Source: a virus. From it: a DNA stretch of 38,318 bases. The stretch is from positions 1-38,318 of the IMG/VR virus record IMGVR_UViG_3300043409_001807; one strand, given 5' to 3'. A program made the position numbers and the translations under genes. Of this stretch, positions 27,024 to 33,471 are shown piece by piece (the first letter of the stretch is position 1; each line of letters opens with the position of its first letter). The notes under the pieces were generated by a model. It was not told the DNA's origin. It was given only the letters and a program-made list of their open reading frames with translations, and did no database searches.

Positions 27024-28114
27024 CAGCGGTCGAGTGGGTTCCAGACGTTGTAGACGAAGGAGTCGGACATGAGGTGGGAGAGACGGGCGGAAGTGGTGGG
27101 GTCAGCTTGGCAGACCTCGAAGTATCTGCACAACCCGTATTTGCCATTGCAGGCTGTGGAGTTTTCTGCAAAGACACCGGTGGTGAAGTCGTGGATTAGT
27201 TTTTCGATCTGGGAGAAGACTGTGCGACGCCAGTTCTCAAGCTTCCAGAGTGGGTATTCGTAGTGCTGACGTTCGAGGGAGAGCGGGTTGCCTTTGGCTT
27301 TGATGGTGGGTTTGCGGCCGATGAGGAAGTTTCCCATGACACCTCGAGGGGCTTCACCGGTTAGGTGGCGGAAGGCTTCAGCGTAGCCGAGGAATTGACC
27401 AGCGTTGGAGAAAGCTTTGAAGTAGGCTGGGCCAGCGATGGATGCGGTTTTGTGATCGACAAGCCAGAGGTCACCTTGGAGGGAGATGAGTCCGAGGTCG
27501 ATGACACCAGTCCAGTTGATGATGAGACGCTTGATGTAAAGGGTTTGGTCGGAGGACTCGGGCCAGTCGAAGACGACGAGGGATTTGTCGTAGGGAACAG
27601 TGGTGTCGAGGTCTAGAGCACAGAGGGTGAATGAGAATGGCTGTTCGACGAACGGTTGCTCCGGTGTGCCGATGACTTGATACGGCTCGTTACAATATTT
27701 CTCGATGTATTGGATGTAGGTTTCGATCGCACGTTCCGGTGTGCGCCATTCGTTGAGCGGAGGAGGTTGGCGGGAGAACTCGGCTTCGACTTCTTCGATG
27801 ACGGTGGCCATACAAGGAGGGAGGCCACGAGCTTTTTGACGGTAGTGGTGTTCGAGGGCTTTGTGAACTGCTGACCCATAGACAAGAGCAGCAGACCCAC
27901 CATCGTTACGAGAGAAAATGAAGTTGTATTCTCCTTTTTTGGAGCAGTCGAGATAGTTAGATAGGGTAGTCCAGTCGAGGGCGAGGATGTATTCATCGGG
28001 GGTGTCAGTCGGGGTGAGGAGTTTGCGGATTGGGCCAGGTGGCTGGATTTTGTGTGGGGTTTCGACGGAGGTGAGGTCGATGTCGAAGTCTTGATCGGGC
28101 GAGAAGGAGGACAT
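27023..28114 (-). CDS. PD-(D/E)XK nuclease, Cas4/AddB-type with iron-sulfur cysteines
   Basis: 363 residues. RecB-like motifs in order: GSAVHKALEHHY (H84), E157 in PFVEQPF, GVIDLG (D206), DHK (D220, K222), and QFLGYAEA (Q240, Y244). Four cysteines (C57 and C322, C329, C335) have the one-plus-three arrangement of the iron-sulfur staple seen in Cas4 and AddB. This predicts a single-strand DNA exonuclease used in recombination, perhaps generating ends for the Sak4-like ATPase. Residues 1-45 are an acidic tail. It is translationally coupled (TGATG) to the mini P-loop gene. No cas1, cas2 or CRISPR array is present. Confidence 0.85.
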   Translation of the reverse strand: MSSFSPDQDFDIDLTSVETPHKIQPPGPIRKLLTPTDTPDEYILALDWTTLSNYLDCSKKGEYNFIFSRNDGGSAALVYGSAVHKALEHHYRQKARGLPPCMATVIEEVEAEFSRQPPPLNEWRTPERAIETYIQYIEKYCNEPYQVIGTPEQPFVEQPFSFTLCALDLDTTVPYDKSLVVFDWPESSDQTLYIKRLIINWTGVIDLGLISLQGDLWLVDHKTASIAGPAYFKAFSNAGQFLGYAEAFRHLTGEAPRGVMGNFLIGRKPTIKAKGNPLSLERQHYEYPLWKLENWRRTVFSQIEKLIHDFTTGVFAENSTACNGKYGLCRYFEVCQADPTTSARLSHLMSDSFVYNVWNPLDR

Positions 28115-28146
28115 GGGGAGGAGGGTGGAAGGGTGGGTAGGTGGGT

Positions 28147-28392
28147 TTAATCGAGGCCAGCACCAACATCGATGTGGGTGCCAAGGACTTTTTTACTTGA
28201 AGTCACTCGCTCTTTCTTCGCGGCATGCGGCGATACTCTGTTCGCACCGAACCTCTTGATAAGTTGGTTGAGCTGCTCGTCCGACATGCTCTTGAGGGGG
28301 ACTGTCGCCATTAGGTCGGGTAAAGACAATTCCTGTAACGATGGCACGAACGCGGGTTTCTGTATCGAGGTGGTGGGTTCTGGTGAGCTCAT
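28147..28392 (-). CDS. Small hypothetical protein, 81 aa
   Basis: Starts at ATG 28392; product MSSPEPTTSIQKPAFVP, then LSLPDLMATVPLKSMSDEQL, LNQLIKRFGANRV and a basic tail. No domain recognised. It overlaps the 126-codon frame (28193-28573) for 200 nt in another frame; either one gene is truncated in reality, or the two overlap. This frame has the more protein-like composition downstream of 28392. Confidence 0.5.
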   Translation of the reverse strand: MSSPEPTTSIQKPAFVPSLQELSLPDLMATVPLKSMSDEQLNQLIKRFGANRVSPHAAKKERVTSSKKVLGTHIDVGAGLD

Positions 28393-28573
28393 TTTGATCT
28401 AGTGTTGTTGTTAGTTTGGAGAAGAAGTAGGCGAGGTAATCTGCGGCGTCTCCATGGGAGAGGCAGGTTGCACGAAGTTGGCGATAGAGTTCTTTGTCAA
28501 TAAAGACCGCGATAGTGACACGGTCCTCGTCGTCGAGTAGGGCGTAGGGTGATAGGCGTTGGCTCTTGGTCAT
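28193..28573 (-). CDS. Hypothetical protein, up to 126 aa, overlapping the 81-aa gene
   Basis: Starts at ATG 28573 within an ATGA overlap with the preceding gene. The N-terminal 60 residues look genuine (DEDRVTIAVFIDKELYRQL, then ATCLSHGDAADYLAYFFSKL), resembling a small ribbon-helix-helix or dimerising DNA-binding domain, although this is only a guess. The C-terminal half (after ~residue 62) has little protein character and lies over the 81-aa gene. Possible explanations: overlapping genes, a frameshift between the two, or a sequence error. Confidence 0.5.
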   Translation of the reverse strand: MTKSQRLSPYALLDDEDRVTIAVFIDKELYRQLRATCLSHGDAADYLAYFFSKLTTTLDQNELTRTHHLDTETRVRAIVTGIVFTRPNGDSPPQEHVGRAAQPTYQEVRCEQSIAACREERASDFK

Positions 28574-29130
28574 AGTAGGATGAAAGAGTTTGGAAGATCA
28601 CCGTCCAGCCAAATGGAGTCTGGAAAGTGGGAGGTTAGTAGGTCACGGTGTGGTTCGTCGATGTTGATGAAGGTGATCTGATCGGTGAGGAAGTTCTTGG
28701 ATTTGCAACAGGCGACTGCGTGGGCGAGGTCGTGATCGGTGGCGTCGACAACTAGGGCGTCTGATATGACCGAGGAAGGTGTGCGTAGTCCTTCGAGTAG
28801 ATCGGCGTTCGCGGATGACGCGGTGGATTTAATGCATACTTGGGTGGTTCCGTGGGGAACGATGAAGCACTGCTCCCAGATGGAACGGAGGTTGTCGCGA
28901 GAGACGGCAGAGGGCCAAGTGTTGTCAGGGTGACAGTAGGCACGGACGGCATCGCGGAGTCGGGCGATCGCAGTAGACTGAGCAATTTTACCAGGATTGA
29001 GGATGCAGTCACGTGGAAAGGTAGTGGTAAGGTGGAGGATTGCTGGCTCGAAGCGGCGAAAGTTTTCCACGCCGAAACGATCTTTGATGTTGGGGAGTGA
29101 CGAGCCGGGAGCGTCTGTGAGTCGTGGCAT
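28570..29130 (-). CDS. Hypothetical protein, 186 aa
   Basis: Product begins MPRLTDAPGSSLPNIKDRFG and continues as a mixed alpha/beta protein with patches such as AIARLRDAVRAYCH, IWEQCFIVPHG and TDQITFINIDEPHRDLL. No family is recognised. The TGA overlaps the next ATG, so it is coupled to the 126-aa frame. It begins 10 nt inside the region just downstream of the terminator at 29143-29180. Confidence 0.62.
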   Translation of the reverse strand: MPRLTDAPGSSLPNIKDRFGVENFRRFEPAILHLTTTFPRDCILNPGKIAQSTAIARLRDAVRAYCHPDNTWPSAVSRDNLRSIWEQCFIVPHGTTQVCIKSTASSANADLLEGLRTPSSVISDALVVDATDHDLAHAVACCKSKNFLTDQITFINIDEPHRDLLTSHFPDSIWLDGDLPNSFILL

Positions 29131-29142
29131 GGTGGAAAGAGG

Positions 29143-29180
29143 ACAAAAAAACTCCGAGAGAGTGATTAGCTCTCTCGGAG
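29143..29180 (-). terminator. Intrinsic terminator after the 78-aa gene
   Basis: Perfect 11-bp stem CTCCGAGAGAG / CTCTCTCGGAG with a 7-nt loop, followed on the minus strand by TTTTTTTGTCC. It lies 9 nt after the stop at 29190. Confidence 0.9.
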
Positions 29181-29189
29181 AATGGTGGG

Positions 29190-29426
29190 TTAGTCAGCGG
29201 GCGTCGGCGTCACAGGCTCAGTGGTGACATCGAACTTGAGTTCCTCGTTGGTGGAGGTCTCGGTTTCTTCGGCGAAGACTTCTGCGATGGAGAGGTCGGG
29301 GCCGGTGGTGGAGAGTTCGAACACGTGGTTGTAGGAGCCTTCAGACATCGCCTGCTTGTTCTCGGGTGAGAGGGAAGGGACGACGCTGACGTTGGACATT
29401 TCGTCGACGATCAGAAAGAGTTTCAT
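29190..29426 (-). CDS. Small acidic protein, 78 aa
   Basis: Start ATG 29426 (MKLFLIVDEMSNV), context CTCT|ATG; an upstream ATG at 29462 lies in the terminator of the previous gene and is rejected. The first strand KLFLIVDEM suggests a beta-alpha fold, and the C-terminal half is acidic and Thr-rich (EVFAEETETSTNEELKFDV). Function unknown. It is flanked by terminators on both sides, so it is transcribed alone or at the end of a read-through unit. Confidence 0.6.
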   Translation of the reverse strand: MKLFLIVDEMSNVSVVPSLSPENKQAMSEGSYNHVFELSTTGPDLSIAEVFAEETETSTNEELKFDVTTEPVTPTPAD

Positions 29427-29449
29427 AGAGTGGAGGAGGAGAGGGTGTG

Positions 29450-29490
29450 GAAAGGAAAGCACCCTGAGAGTTGTAAGTTCTCAGGGTGCA
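29450..29490 (-). terminator. Hairpin terminator after the 212-aa gene
   Basis: 11-bp stem GCACCCTGAGA / TCTCAGGGTGC with a 9-nt loop, 11 nt after the stop at 29501, then TTTCCTTTCC. The T-tract is interrupted, so termination may be leaky. Confidence 0.65.
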
Positions 29491-29500
29491 AGGGTGCCGA

Positions 29501-30139
29501 TTAGAGGGAAGCGTTGGCGGCCTTGGCGGCAGCTTCGGCCTCGCGCTTGACACGGAGGGCGTTGAGGTGGTAGGCAGTGATGAACGTGTTGACATCGGAG
29601 GTGTCGCCCAGTTCTTCGAACCGCTTACCGCTGGTGTTGATCGCATTCCACTTGGCTGCGAAGTCCGCGAGGCCAACCTTGCCAGAGGCGATCTCATTGA
29701 ACTTGGCGGTGCCGCGCTCGGTGACGTCAGCCGAACGCTTGCCTTCACCACGCTTGGATTCACGTGGGGAGAGGTCACCGAGTTCTTCATTGACGGCAGC
29801 AGCGATTTCGGCGATGCGCTCAGGGGTGATGACAGGTTCACCGGCATCGTTAGTCTGAGTCTGCACCCAGGCGAGGTATTTCTCCTCCGAAATCGTTTTC
29901 TTGCTGTCACCGATGGTTGGGACTTCCAGCTTGGTTTCTTCCACGATGGCGTCGCAGAGAGCGGCGCGGAATTCGTGGTTGCGTTGATGGAAGATGACGT
30001 GAGTCACGGCCATACGCAATGCGGTGCCTTCACCAAAGATGGCATCAAAGGTGGCGAGGTCGGAAGGGACCCGGACTGGGAGGTCGAAACCAAGGGTGGA
30101 GACGGTGCGGATGACGGAGTTGGATGTATCGAGTTTCAT
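29501..30139 (-). CDS. Hypothetical protein, 212 aa (paralogue of the 155-aa gene at 37543)
   Basis: Domain unknown. The C-terminal half carries SPRESKRGEGKRS, ERGTAKFNE, FAAKWNAINTSG and VNTFITAYHLNALRVKREAE, a pattern repeated in the 155-aa gene at 37543-38010 (RERGTARKD, FEERWNMES, VETYIAAYWAEKDRLVKESA). The N-terminus has short strands (TLGFDLPVRVPSDL). The ATG at 30139 follows a 155-nt leader with an A/C-rich end (AACCAAACAAACAAAAC) and a palindrome, so it is probably strongly expressed and regulated. Confidence 0.68.
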   Translation of the reverse strand: MKLDTSNSVIRTVSTLGFDLPVRVPSDLATFDAIFGEGTALRMAVTHVIFHQRNHEFRAALCDAIVEETKLEVPTIGDSKKTISEEKYLAWVQTQTNDAGEPVITPERIAEIAAAVNEELGDLSPRESKRGEGKRSADVTERGTAKFNEIASGKVGLADFAAKWNAINTSGKRFEELGDTSDVNTFITAYHLNALRVKREAEAAAKAANASL

Positions 30140-30294
30140 TATCAGTTTTGGGGGTTTTGTTTGTTTGGTTTGATGGAACGTCCATCGGCGTTTGGGTAAT
30201 GGTTACCCGAAAGTGTCCGACCGCGTGGCAGAGCGCAGGGAGTTAGGCTGGTGGGCCTGATGTGGGGGAGGTTTCTACCAGCGGTCGGAGAAGT
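30140..30294. promoter_or_regulatory. Leader/promoter region of the 212-aa gene
   Basis: 155 nt without a gene. On the minus strand it ends in the A/C-rich tract AACCAAACAAACAAAAC before ATG 30139. A palindrome GGGTAATGGTTACCC lies around 30195-30209, and GACCGC/GCGGTC arms lie ~60 nt apart at 30219-30289. No convincing -35/-10 pair was identified. Confidence 0.45.
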
Positions 30295-30621
30295 TTAGTC
30301 GAGGAGTGCGAAGGAGTCTGAAAGCAGCTTGGCTTCGAGGAGTTTGTTACCGGTGGGGAGTTTGATCAGACGAGGTGTGCGAGGGGAGGAAGTCTTTGGC
30401 GCGAAGTCCTCTTTGTTATTTGGGAGGAGGTTGTCGTGGTGGACTAACATCTGCATACCGTCGTGGATTCGAGTGACACCACATAGAACGCCATTGGTGC
30501 GGTCAGGCAACACGTCGCCCAGAACGCCAACACACTCTAAAGGGATGCGCGGTTGGTAATCGCGCCAGATACCGTGACGGTAACAGGAGAAGTTGGTGGA
30601 GGGGTACGACGTGTTGCTCAT
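30295..30621 (-). CDS. Hypothetical protein, 108 aa
   Basis: Product MSNTSYPSTNFSCYRHGIW followed by a beta-rich segment (IPLECVGVLGDVLPDRTNGV, then CGVTRIHDGMQMLVHHDNL) and a C-terminal helix. No family is recognised. Promoter TTGACC-N16-TACTGT lies directly upstream and the predicted transcription start is about 1 nt from the ATG, so the mRNA is probably leaderless. Its position behind a promoter makes it the first gene of its unit. Confidence 0.62.
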   Translation of the reverse strand: MSNTSYPSTNFSCYRHGIWRDYQPRIPLECVGVLGDVLPDRTNGVLCGVTRIHDGMQMLVHHDNLLPNNKEDFAPKTSSPRTPRLIKLPTGNKLLEAKLLSDSFALLD

Positions 30622-30626
30622 GGCCG

Positions 30627-30656
30627 ATACAGTAGCGAGGGACGGGCGGGGGTCAA
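30627..30656 (-). promoter_or_regulatory. Promoter of the 108-aa gene (TTGACC type)
   Basis: Minus strand: TTGACC (30656-30651), 16 nt, TACTGT (30634-30629), or CTGTAT with 18 nt spacing. It is preceded by AAATAACCATT, which is shared with the promoter at 34766-34794. Confidence 0.6.
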
Positions 30657-30683
30657 ATGGTTATTTGAGAAATGTAAAAGAAC

Positions 30684-30920
30684 CTATCGAGGATGATAGA
30701 GACTTTCAGCATCGTTGTATTGGGTGGATGCCTCGGTTGCGTCACGGGTGAAGAACTTCGGCGCCTGATTGACAATCAGTTCGAAGCGTTCAGAGTGTGC
30801 GTAGTACACTAGCTCTTTGCGGAAGTTCATGTAAGTGTGACTGACTAAAAGAACGGGATGCTCACGCAGATTGTCACGCAGCATTTGCAGCATGAGTGGT
30901 GTGACGTTTTGAGAGATCAT
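30684..30920 (-). CDS. Hypothetical protein, 78 aa
   Basis: Start ATG 30920 (MISQNVTPLMLQMLRDNL), within an ATGA overlap with the preceding gene. The product is amphipathic and mixed, with aromatic residues (SHTYMNFRKELVYYAHSERF). A larger open frame through this region is a shadow. Hairpin motif copy 'c' ends 10 nt before its ATG. Function unknown. Confidence 0.62.
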   Translation of the reverse strand: MISQNVTPLMLQMLRDNLREHPVLLVSHTYMNFRKELVYYAHSERFELIVNQAPKFFTRDATEASTQYNDAESLYHPR

Positions 30921-31288
30921 AGGAATAACTGGTGGGCTTCGGTTGCAGAAAGCAACAAGAGGGAGGAGGGGGTGAGATGGGTGATGGGGAGTTGGTGGGC
31001 GGCGGCGAAGTTGAGCTCGTGGGCAATGCCGGCGGAGGATTGCCAACCATCGAGTTGGAGGAGGATTAGAGAGGAGCAGCGGGTGAGGAGGGATTCGTTG
31101 AAGGATTGCCAGAAGTGGTGGGAGGTTGGGAGTGAGTGGGTGATAGCAGCTTGGTGCCAGAGGATGATGGGTGAGATGACATGGATGTTGAGACGGGCGA
31201 GGGTGGAGACAGCGAGGAGGGTGTCGTCGTAGCGGGAGAGGACGACTTCGGGGTCGGAGTGGGTGTAAGGGGAGGCGAGATAGTGCAT
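30917..31288 (-). CDS. DUF1937-like protein (nucleoside 2-deoxyribosyltransferase fold)
   Basis: 123 residues. Pattern: MHYLASPYTHSD, then LLAVSTLARLNIHVISPIIL, WHQAAI, HHFWQSFNESLLTRCSSLIL, LQLDGWQSSAGIAHELNFA, which matches the small DUF1937 family of Rossmann-like proteins related to nucleoside 2-deoxyribosyltransferases. The DGW..S.G...E motif is near the expected catalytic glutamate (GIAHELNFA). It may salvage or modify deoxynucleosides. Encoded with ATGA coupling before the 78-aa gene. Confidence 0.75.
   Translation of the reverse strand: MHYLASPYTHSDPEVVLSRYDDTLLAVSTLARLNIHVISPIILWHQAAITHSLPTSHHFWQSFNESLLTRCSSLILLQLDGWQSSAGIAHELNFAAAHQLPITHLTPSSLLLLSATEAHQLFL
30931..30957 (-). promoter_or_regulatory. 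Leader hairpin motif, copy c (upstream of the 78-aa gene)
   Basis: Minus strand: TTGCTTTCTG, CAA, CCGAAGCCCACC, ending 10 nt before ATG 30920, within the DUF1937 frame where it encodes LLSATEAHQ. Related to copies a, b, d and e. Confidence 0.55.
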
Positions 31289-31294
31289 GGGGAG

Positions 31295-31765
31295 TTAGAG
31301 GCGGAATTGGATTTGTTTGGCGGGGACGAGTGAGAGGTCGGTGGAATGGGAGAGCGTGAAGGACTGTTCGATCACGTCGGCAATTTGCGGGAGGGTGAGT
31401 CGGGCAAAGTTGTTGAGACCAGAGATGGTGAGGAAGTCGGTTGGGCCGACGGTGCATTTGGTGCCGATTGGGAGGTAGCCGAGTTGGCCCAGGATAGGGT
31501 AGAGGGGGTTGTGTCGGGAGAGCATGGAGGAGGTGTCGCCGTCACGGTAGAGGGGGCCGTCACGACGGAGGCGGGATTGGACGAGGGAGAGGATACCGAG
31601 GGCGGAGAGGTGGAAGTTGGAGTCGATGTCGTCGGCGAGGGTGGTGTAGTGTTGGCGATAGGAGGTTTGTCGGAGGGCAGAAACCCATTGATGACCGAAT
31701 GGGAGGATGGGGCGGTCGGTGGAGTGGGAGCGGGTGAGAGTGAAGGGGGAAGGGGTGGTGTTCAT
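31295..31765 (-). CDS. Hypothetical protein, 156 aa
   Basis: Product MNTTPSPFTLTRSHSTDRPI, then a mixed alpha/beta region with LHSALGIL-like segments, YPILGQLGYLPIGTKC and a helix QIADVIEQSFTL. No family is recognised. ATG 31765 overlaps the preceding stop; a 6-nt gap separates it from the DUF1937-like gene, so both are in one operon. The coding strand here is pyrimidine-rich. Confidence 0.58.
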   Translation of the reverse strand: MNTTPSPFTLTRSHSTDRPILPFGHQWVSALRQTSYRQHYTTLADDIDSNFHLSALGILSLVQSRLRRDGPLYRDGDTSSMLSRHNPLYPILGQLGYLPIGTKCTVGPTDFLTISGLNNFARLTLPQIADVIEQSFTLSHSTDLSLVPAKQIQFRL

Positions 31766-32076
31766 AGACGGTTGGTGAGGAAGAGGTGGAGAGTAGCAGA
31801 GGCGGAACGTTGGAGGGCGGCGAGTTGGGTTTTTAGGGATTGGATTTCGATAGCTTGTTCCATCAGTGTCTTTTGGCGGTCAATGAGCCGGTCGTTGAGG
31901 TCTGCGATGTCGCGCTCCAGTTGGCGGGCGAAGTCGATACGCACAAGAGTCATTGTGCCGACTTTGTGACCTATTTGGTCGTCTGTTCGTGGTGTTGGTG
32001 TCATCCCGCAAGGTTGTCCTAGTGGGTGGGGCTGATTGCAGAGTGAGCATTTAGAGAAAGGTGTTGGTGTATTCAT
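31762..32076 (-). CDS. Cys-motif/coiled-coil protein, 104 aa
   Basis: Start ATG 32076 (MNTPTPFSKC) with a strong Shine-Dalgarno AAGGAGG 7 nt upstream; a start at 32106 is rejected. Residues 10-23 have C10, C13 and C23, a potential zinc-binding knuckle. Residues ~45-95 are a coiled coil (LERDIADLNDRLIDRQKTLM). The TGA overlaps the next gene's ATG. Function unknown; a DNA-binding or assembly role is possible. Confidence 0.62.
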   Translation of the reverse strand: MNTPTPFSKCSLCNQPHPLGQPCGMTPTPRTDDQIGHKVGTMTLVRIDFARQLERDIADLNDRLIDRQKTLMEQAIEIQSLKTQLAALQRSASATLHLFLTNRL

Positions 32077-32147
32077 TTCGTTGCCTCCTTGGTGCAGGGT
32101 TTCCATTCCGCTGCGCCGATGTCGGCTAGTTCTTTGATGGTTTTCAT
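32073..32147 (-). CDS. Very short ORF (24 aa), possible leader peptide
   Basis: MKTIKELADIGAAEWKP, then CTKEATK and stop, ATGA-coupled to the 104-aa gene. Sits directly behind an AT-rich double repeat (TATAAACTATAAACG). It could be a leader peptide or a chance frame; retained because of the coupling and the lysine-rich, in-frame start. Confidence 0.35.
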   Translation of the reverse strand: MKTIKELADIGAAEWKPCTKEATK

Positions 32148-32158
32148 GCGTTTATAGT

Positions 32159-32383
32159 TTATAGTTTACGTTTGCAACAAGGGCAGCTATCTGTATCAGT
32201 TGTGATGCGTCGCACGCCAGCGCCGAGGTTATAGATTTTGTAAGGTAGGTTTAATCTAGTAAGTTTTTCAACGAGCCAAGCGGCTGCGTAATTGTGTCGT
32301 GTGTGGGCATCAATCGGCAACGCGGAATCAATACGAGATTGAATTTCACGCGCCCACTGACAGTTAGTATCTAAGGTTGGCAT
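32159..32383 (-). CDS. Small hypothetical protein, 74 aa, C-terminal CPCC
   Basis: Start ATG 32383 (MPTLDTNCQWAREI); an upstream ATG at 32476 is rejected. Helical (HNYAAAWLVEKLTRLNL), then beta (YKIYNLGAGVRRI), ending DSCPCCKRKL, where a CxCC-type cluster could bind metal. Overlaps the 46-aa gene by 13 nt. Function unknown. Confidence 0.58.
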   Translation of the reverse strand: MPTLDTNCQWAREIQSRIDSALPIDAHTRHNYAAAWLVEKLTRLNLPYKIYNLGAGVRRITTDTDSCPCCKRKL

Positions 32384-32511
32384 GGTGCTGTGAGTTTCCC
32401 TCCGGTTAGTGCAAAGATGATTGCCTGCATGAGGTCGGGTTCGCCGACGAAGAGGATGATTAGGAGTGTAACGCACAGCAAGGCTACTGTGTCGGAGTTA
32501 AAGGGGTTCAT
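32371..32511 (-). CDS. Small single-span membrane protein, 46 aa
   Basis: MNPFNSDTVALLCVTLLIIL, then FVGEPDLMQAIIFALTGGKL. A ~15-residue hydrophobic segment (residues ~9-23) forms one transmembrane helix, with a second weak hydrophobic segment. ATGA-coupled to the 113-aa gene. Its size and topology resemble small phage holin/antiholin or host-membrane proteins; without lysis genes nearby the role is open. Confidence 0.62.
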   Translation of the reverse strand: MNPFNSDTVALLCVTLLIILFVGEPDLMQAIIFALTGGKLTAPCQP

Positions 32512-32849
32512 ACAAATGATCTTACGATGTTGAGGATTTGGTTACAGAGTTTGTCGTGATCGGCGGCGTCTGGTGCGCCATCGGCGGAGCCTTCGACGAG
32601 GAAGTAGACTTCCTGCAAGGCGTGGTGCATCTCCATGTTGGAGTTGACCTTGATGGGTGGCTGGAGGTCGTCCTTTGGAACGATGTAGGTGTAGTATGGG
32701 CATTCGCCATAGTAGTGCGTATTGCCTCCGAACCCGTCTACCATCCAGCAACGACAAGGCGTGTGGTTGAGAGGCAGGTCGGTAGTTTCTAGGAATCTCC
32801 AGCCTTCAGGGATGGCGGACTCGGGGATGTTTTCTGGATTGAGAATCAT
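32508..32849 (-). CDS. Hypothetical protein, 113 aa
   Basis: Start ATG 32849 (MILNPENIPESAIPEGWRFL); an upstream start at 32924 is rejected. Contains several Cys and aromatic residues (HTPCRCWMVDGFGGNTHYYG, ECPYYTYIVPKDDLQ) and a C-terminal helix. No family recognised. The ATG overlaps the previous stop and its stop overlaps the membrane-protein gene, so it is coupled on both sides. Confidence 0.6.
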   Translation of the reverse strand: MILNPENIPESAIPEGWRFLETTDLPLNHTPCRCWMVDGFGGNTHYYGECPYYTYIVPKDDLQPPIKVNSNMEMHHALQEVYFLVEGSADGAPDAADHDKLCNQILNIVRSFV

Positions 32850-33142
32850 TTTGTTAGGCGTTTGATTTCGTGGTTGAGGAAGTCGATGCGGGTTTGGCGG
32901 GCACCGAAGTTGTAAAACAAGCAAGAACCTTTTTCTGCATGGATTACCTCTTGAAGCCCCTTGTCCGTAGGACTGAAAGCCAGTGCGAGTTTTTGGAGTT
33001 GTAACCTATGATGGGTATTCCAGACTTTGACAAAAGTTTGGCTACCGAAGCAAAGGTGGCCAGCACTCGAGGCGAGATACTCTTTAAGAATCCGCTTAAT
33101 CACTTGTAGGTTCCAAAGTTGGTTAAAAGTTTTTGGTTTCAT
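32846..33142 (-). CDS. Hypothetical protein, 98 aa (paralogue of the 101-aa gene at 34436)
   Basis: Start ATG 33142 (MKPKTFNQLWNLQ). It shares order and residues with the gene at 34436-34741: ILKEYLASS / ILDAYLMDS, KVWNTHHRLQLQKLALAFSP / KLIWDTHREELRALAFVFNP, RQTRIDFLNHEIKRL / RQARIDFLDHEILRL. The C-terminal RIDFL.HEI.RL is the best conserved. Function unknown. The gene follows a terminator (33163-33197), so a promoter must lie just upstream of the ATG or the terminator is leaky. Confidence 0.66.
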   Translation of the reverse strand: MKPKTFNQLWNLQVIKRILKEYLASSAGHLCFGSQTFVKVWNTHHRLQLQKLALAFSPTDKGLQEVIHAEKGSCLFYNFGARQTRIDFLNHEIKRLTK

Positions 33143-33162
33143 AAAGCTGGGAAAATTTAGCA

Positions 33163-33197
33163 CAAAAAATTCCCCGCCAGGATTTCTCCCAGCGGGG
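33163..33197 (-). terminator. Intrinsic terminator after the 73-aa gene
   Basis: Minus strand: CCCCGC stem, GCGGGG return arm with a GG/CC inner pair, then AATTTTTTGTG. It lies 14 nt after the stop at 33212. Confidence 0.75.
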
Positions 33198-33211
33198 TGT
33201 TGCTGTTGTTG

Positions 33212-33433
33212 TTAACCAATCGTTGAAAGCACCGGGACAAACCGGAACTCATCATCTGTTCGAGGCGACCCCGCATCAGGGAGCTTCTCCCATGTTGAAG
33301 CCAGTGTAAAACCTTCGAACACTTCCAACCCATCAGGGTTAGCTGTAAACCCTACCAGTCCTTTCGAAACTGGAGTGTTTTTATTCTTCAGCACCATCGG
33401 GATGCCGGAGTTAGTATAACCACGTTTGCACAT
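33212..33433 (-). CDS. Small hypothetical protein, 73 aa
   Basis: Product MCKRGYTNSGIPMVLKNKNT, then a beta-like central part (GLEVFEGFTLASTWEKLPDA) and FRFVPVLSTIG. No domain recognised. Start context ATTCT|ATG, with hairpin motif copy 'd' ending 12 nt upstream. It ends at a clear terminator, so it is the last gene of its unit. Confidence 0.58.
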   Translation of the reverse strand: MCKRGYTNSGIPMVLKNKNTPVSKGLVGFTANPDGLEVFEGFTLASTWEKLPDAGSPRTDDEFRFVPVLSTIG

Positions 33434-33445
33434 AGAATGAAATCA

Positions 33446-33471
33446 GGTGGGTTTCGGTTACAGAAGCCCAC
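33446..33471 (-). promoter_or_regulatory. Leader hairpin motif, copy d (upstream of the 73-aa gene)
   Basis: Minus strand: TGGGCTTCTG, TAA, CCGAAACCCACC, ending 12 nt before ATG 33433. It contains the TAA stop of the preceding 82-aa gene in its loop, so it is conserved as nucleic acid rather than as protein. Confidence 0.55.

Noticed and set aside
26797-27177. 126-codon minus-strand frame
   Set aside because: Ser/Pro/His-rich shadow of the nuclease and P-loop genes.
29486-30199. 237-codon plus-strand frame opposite the 212-aa gene
   Set aside because: Antisense shadow; the minus-strand frame has a paralogue at 37543 and a leader.
30684-31457. 257-codon minus-strand frame
   Set aside because: Its N-terminal two thirds are His/Pro/Arg-rich shadow of the DUF1937-like gene; only the last 78 codons are supported.
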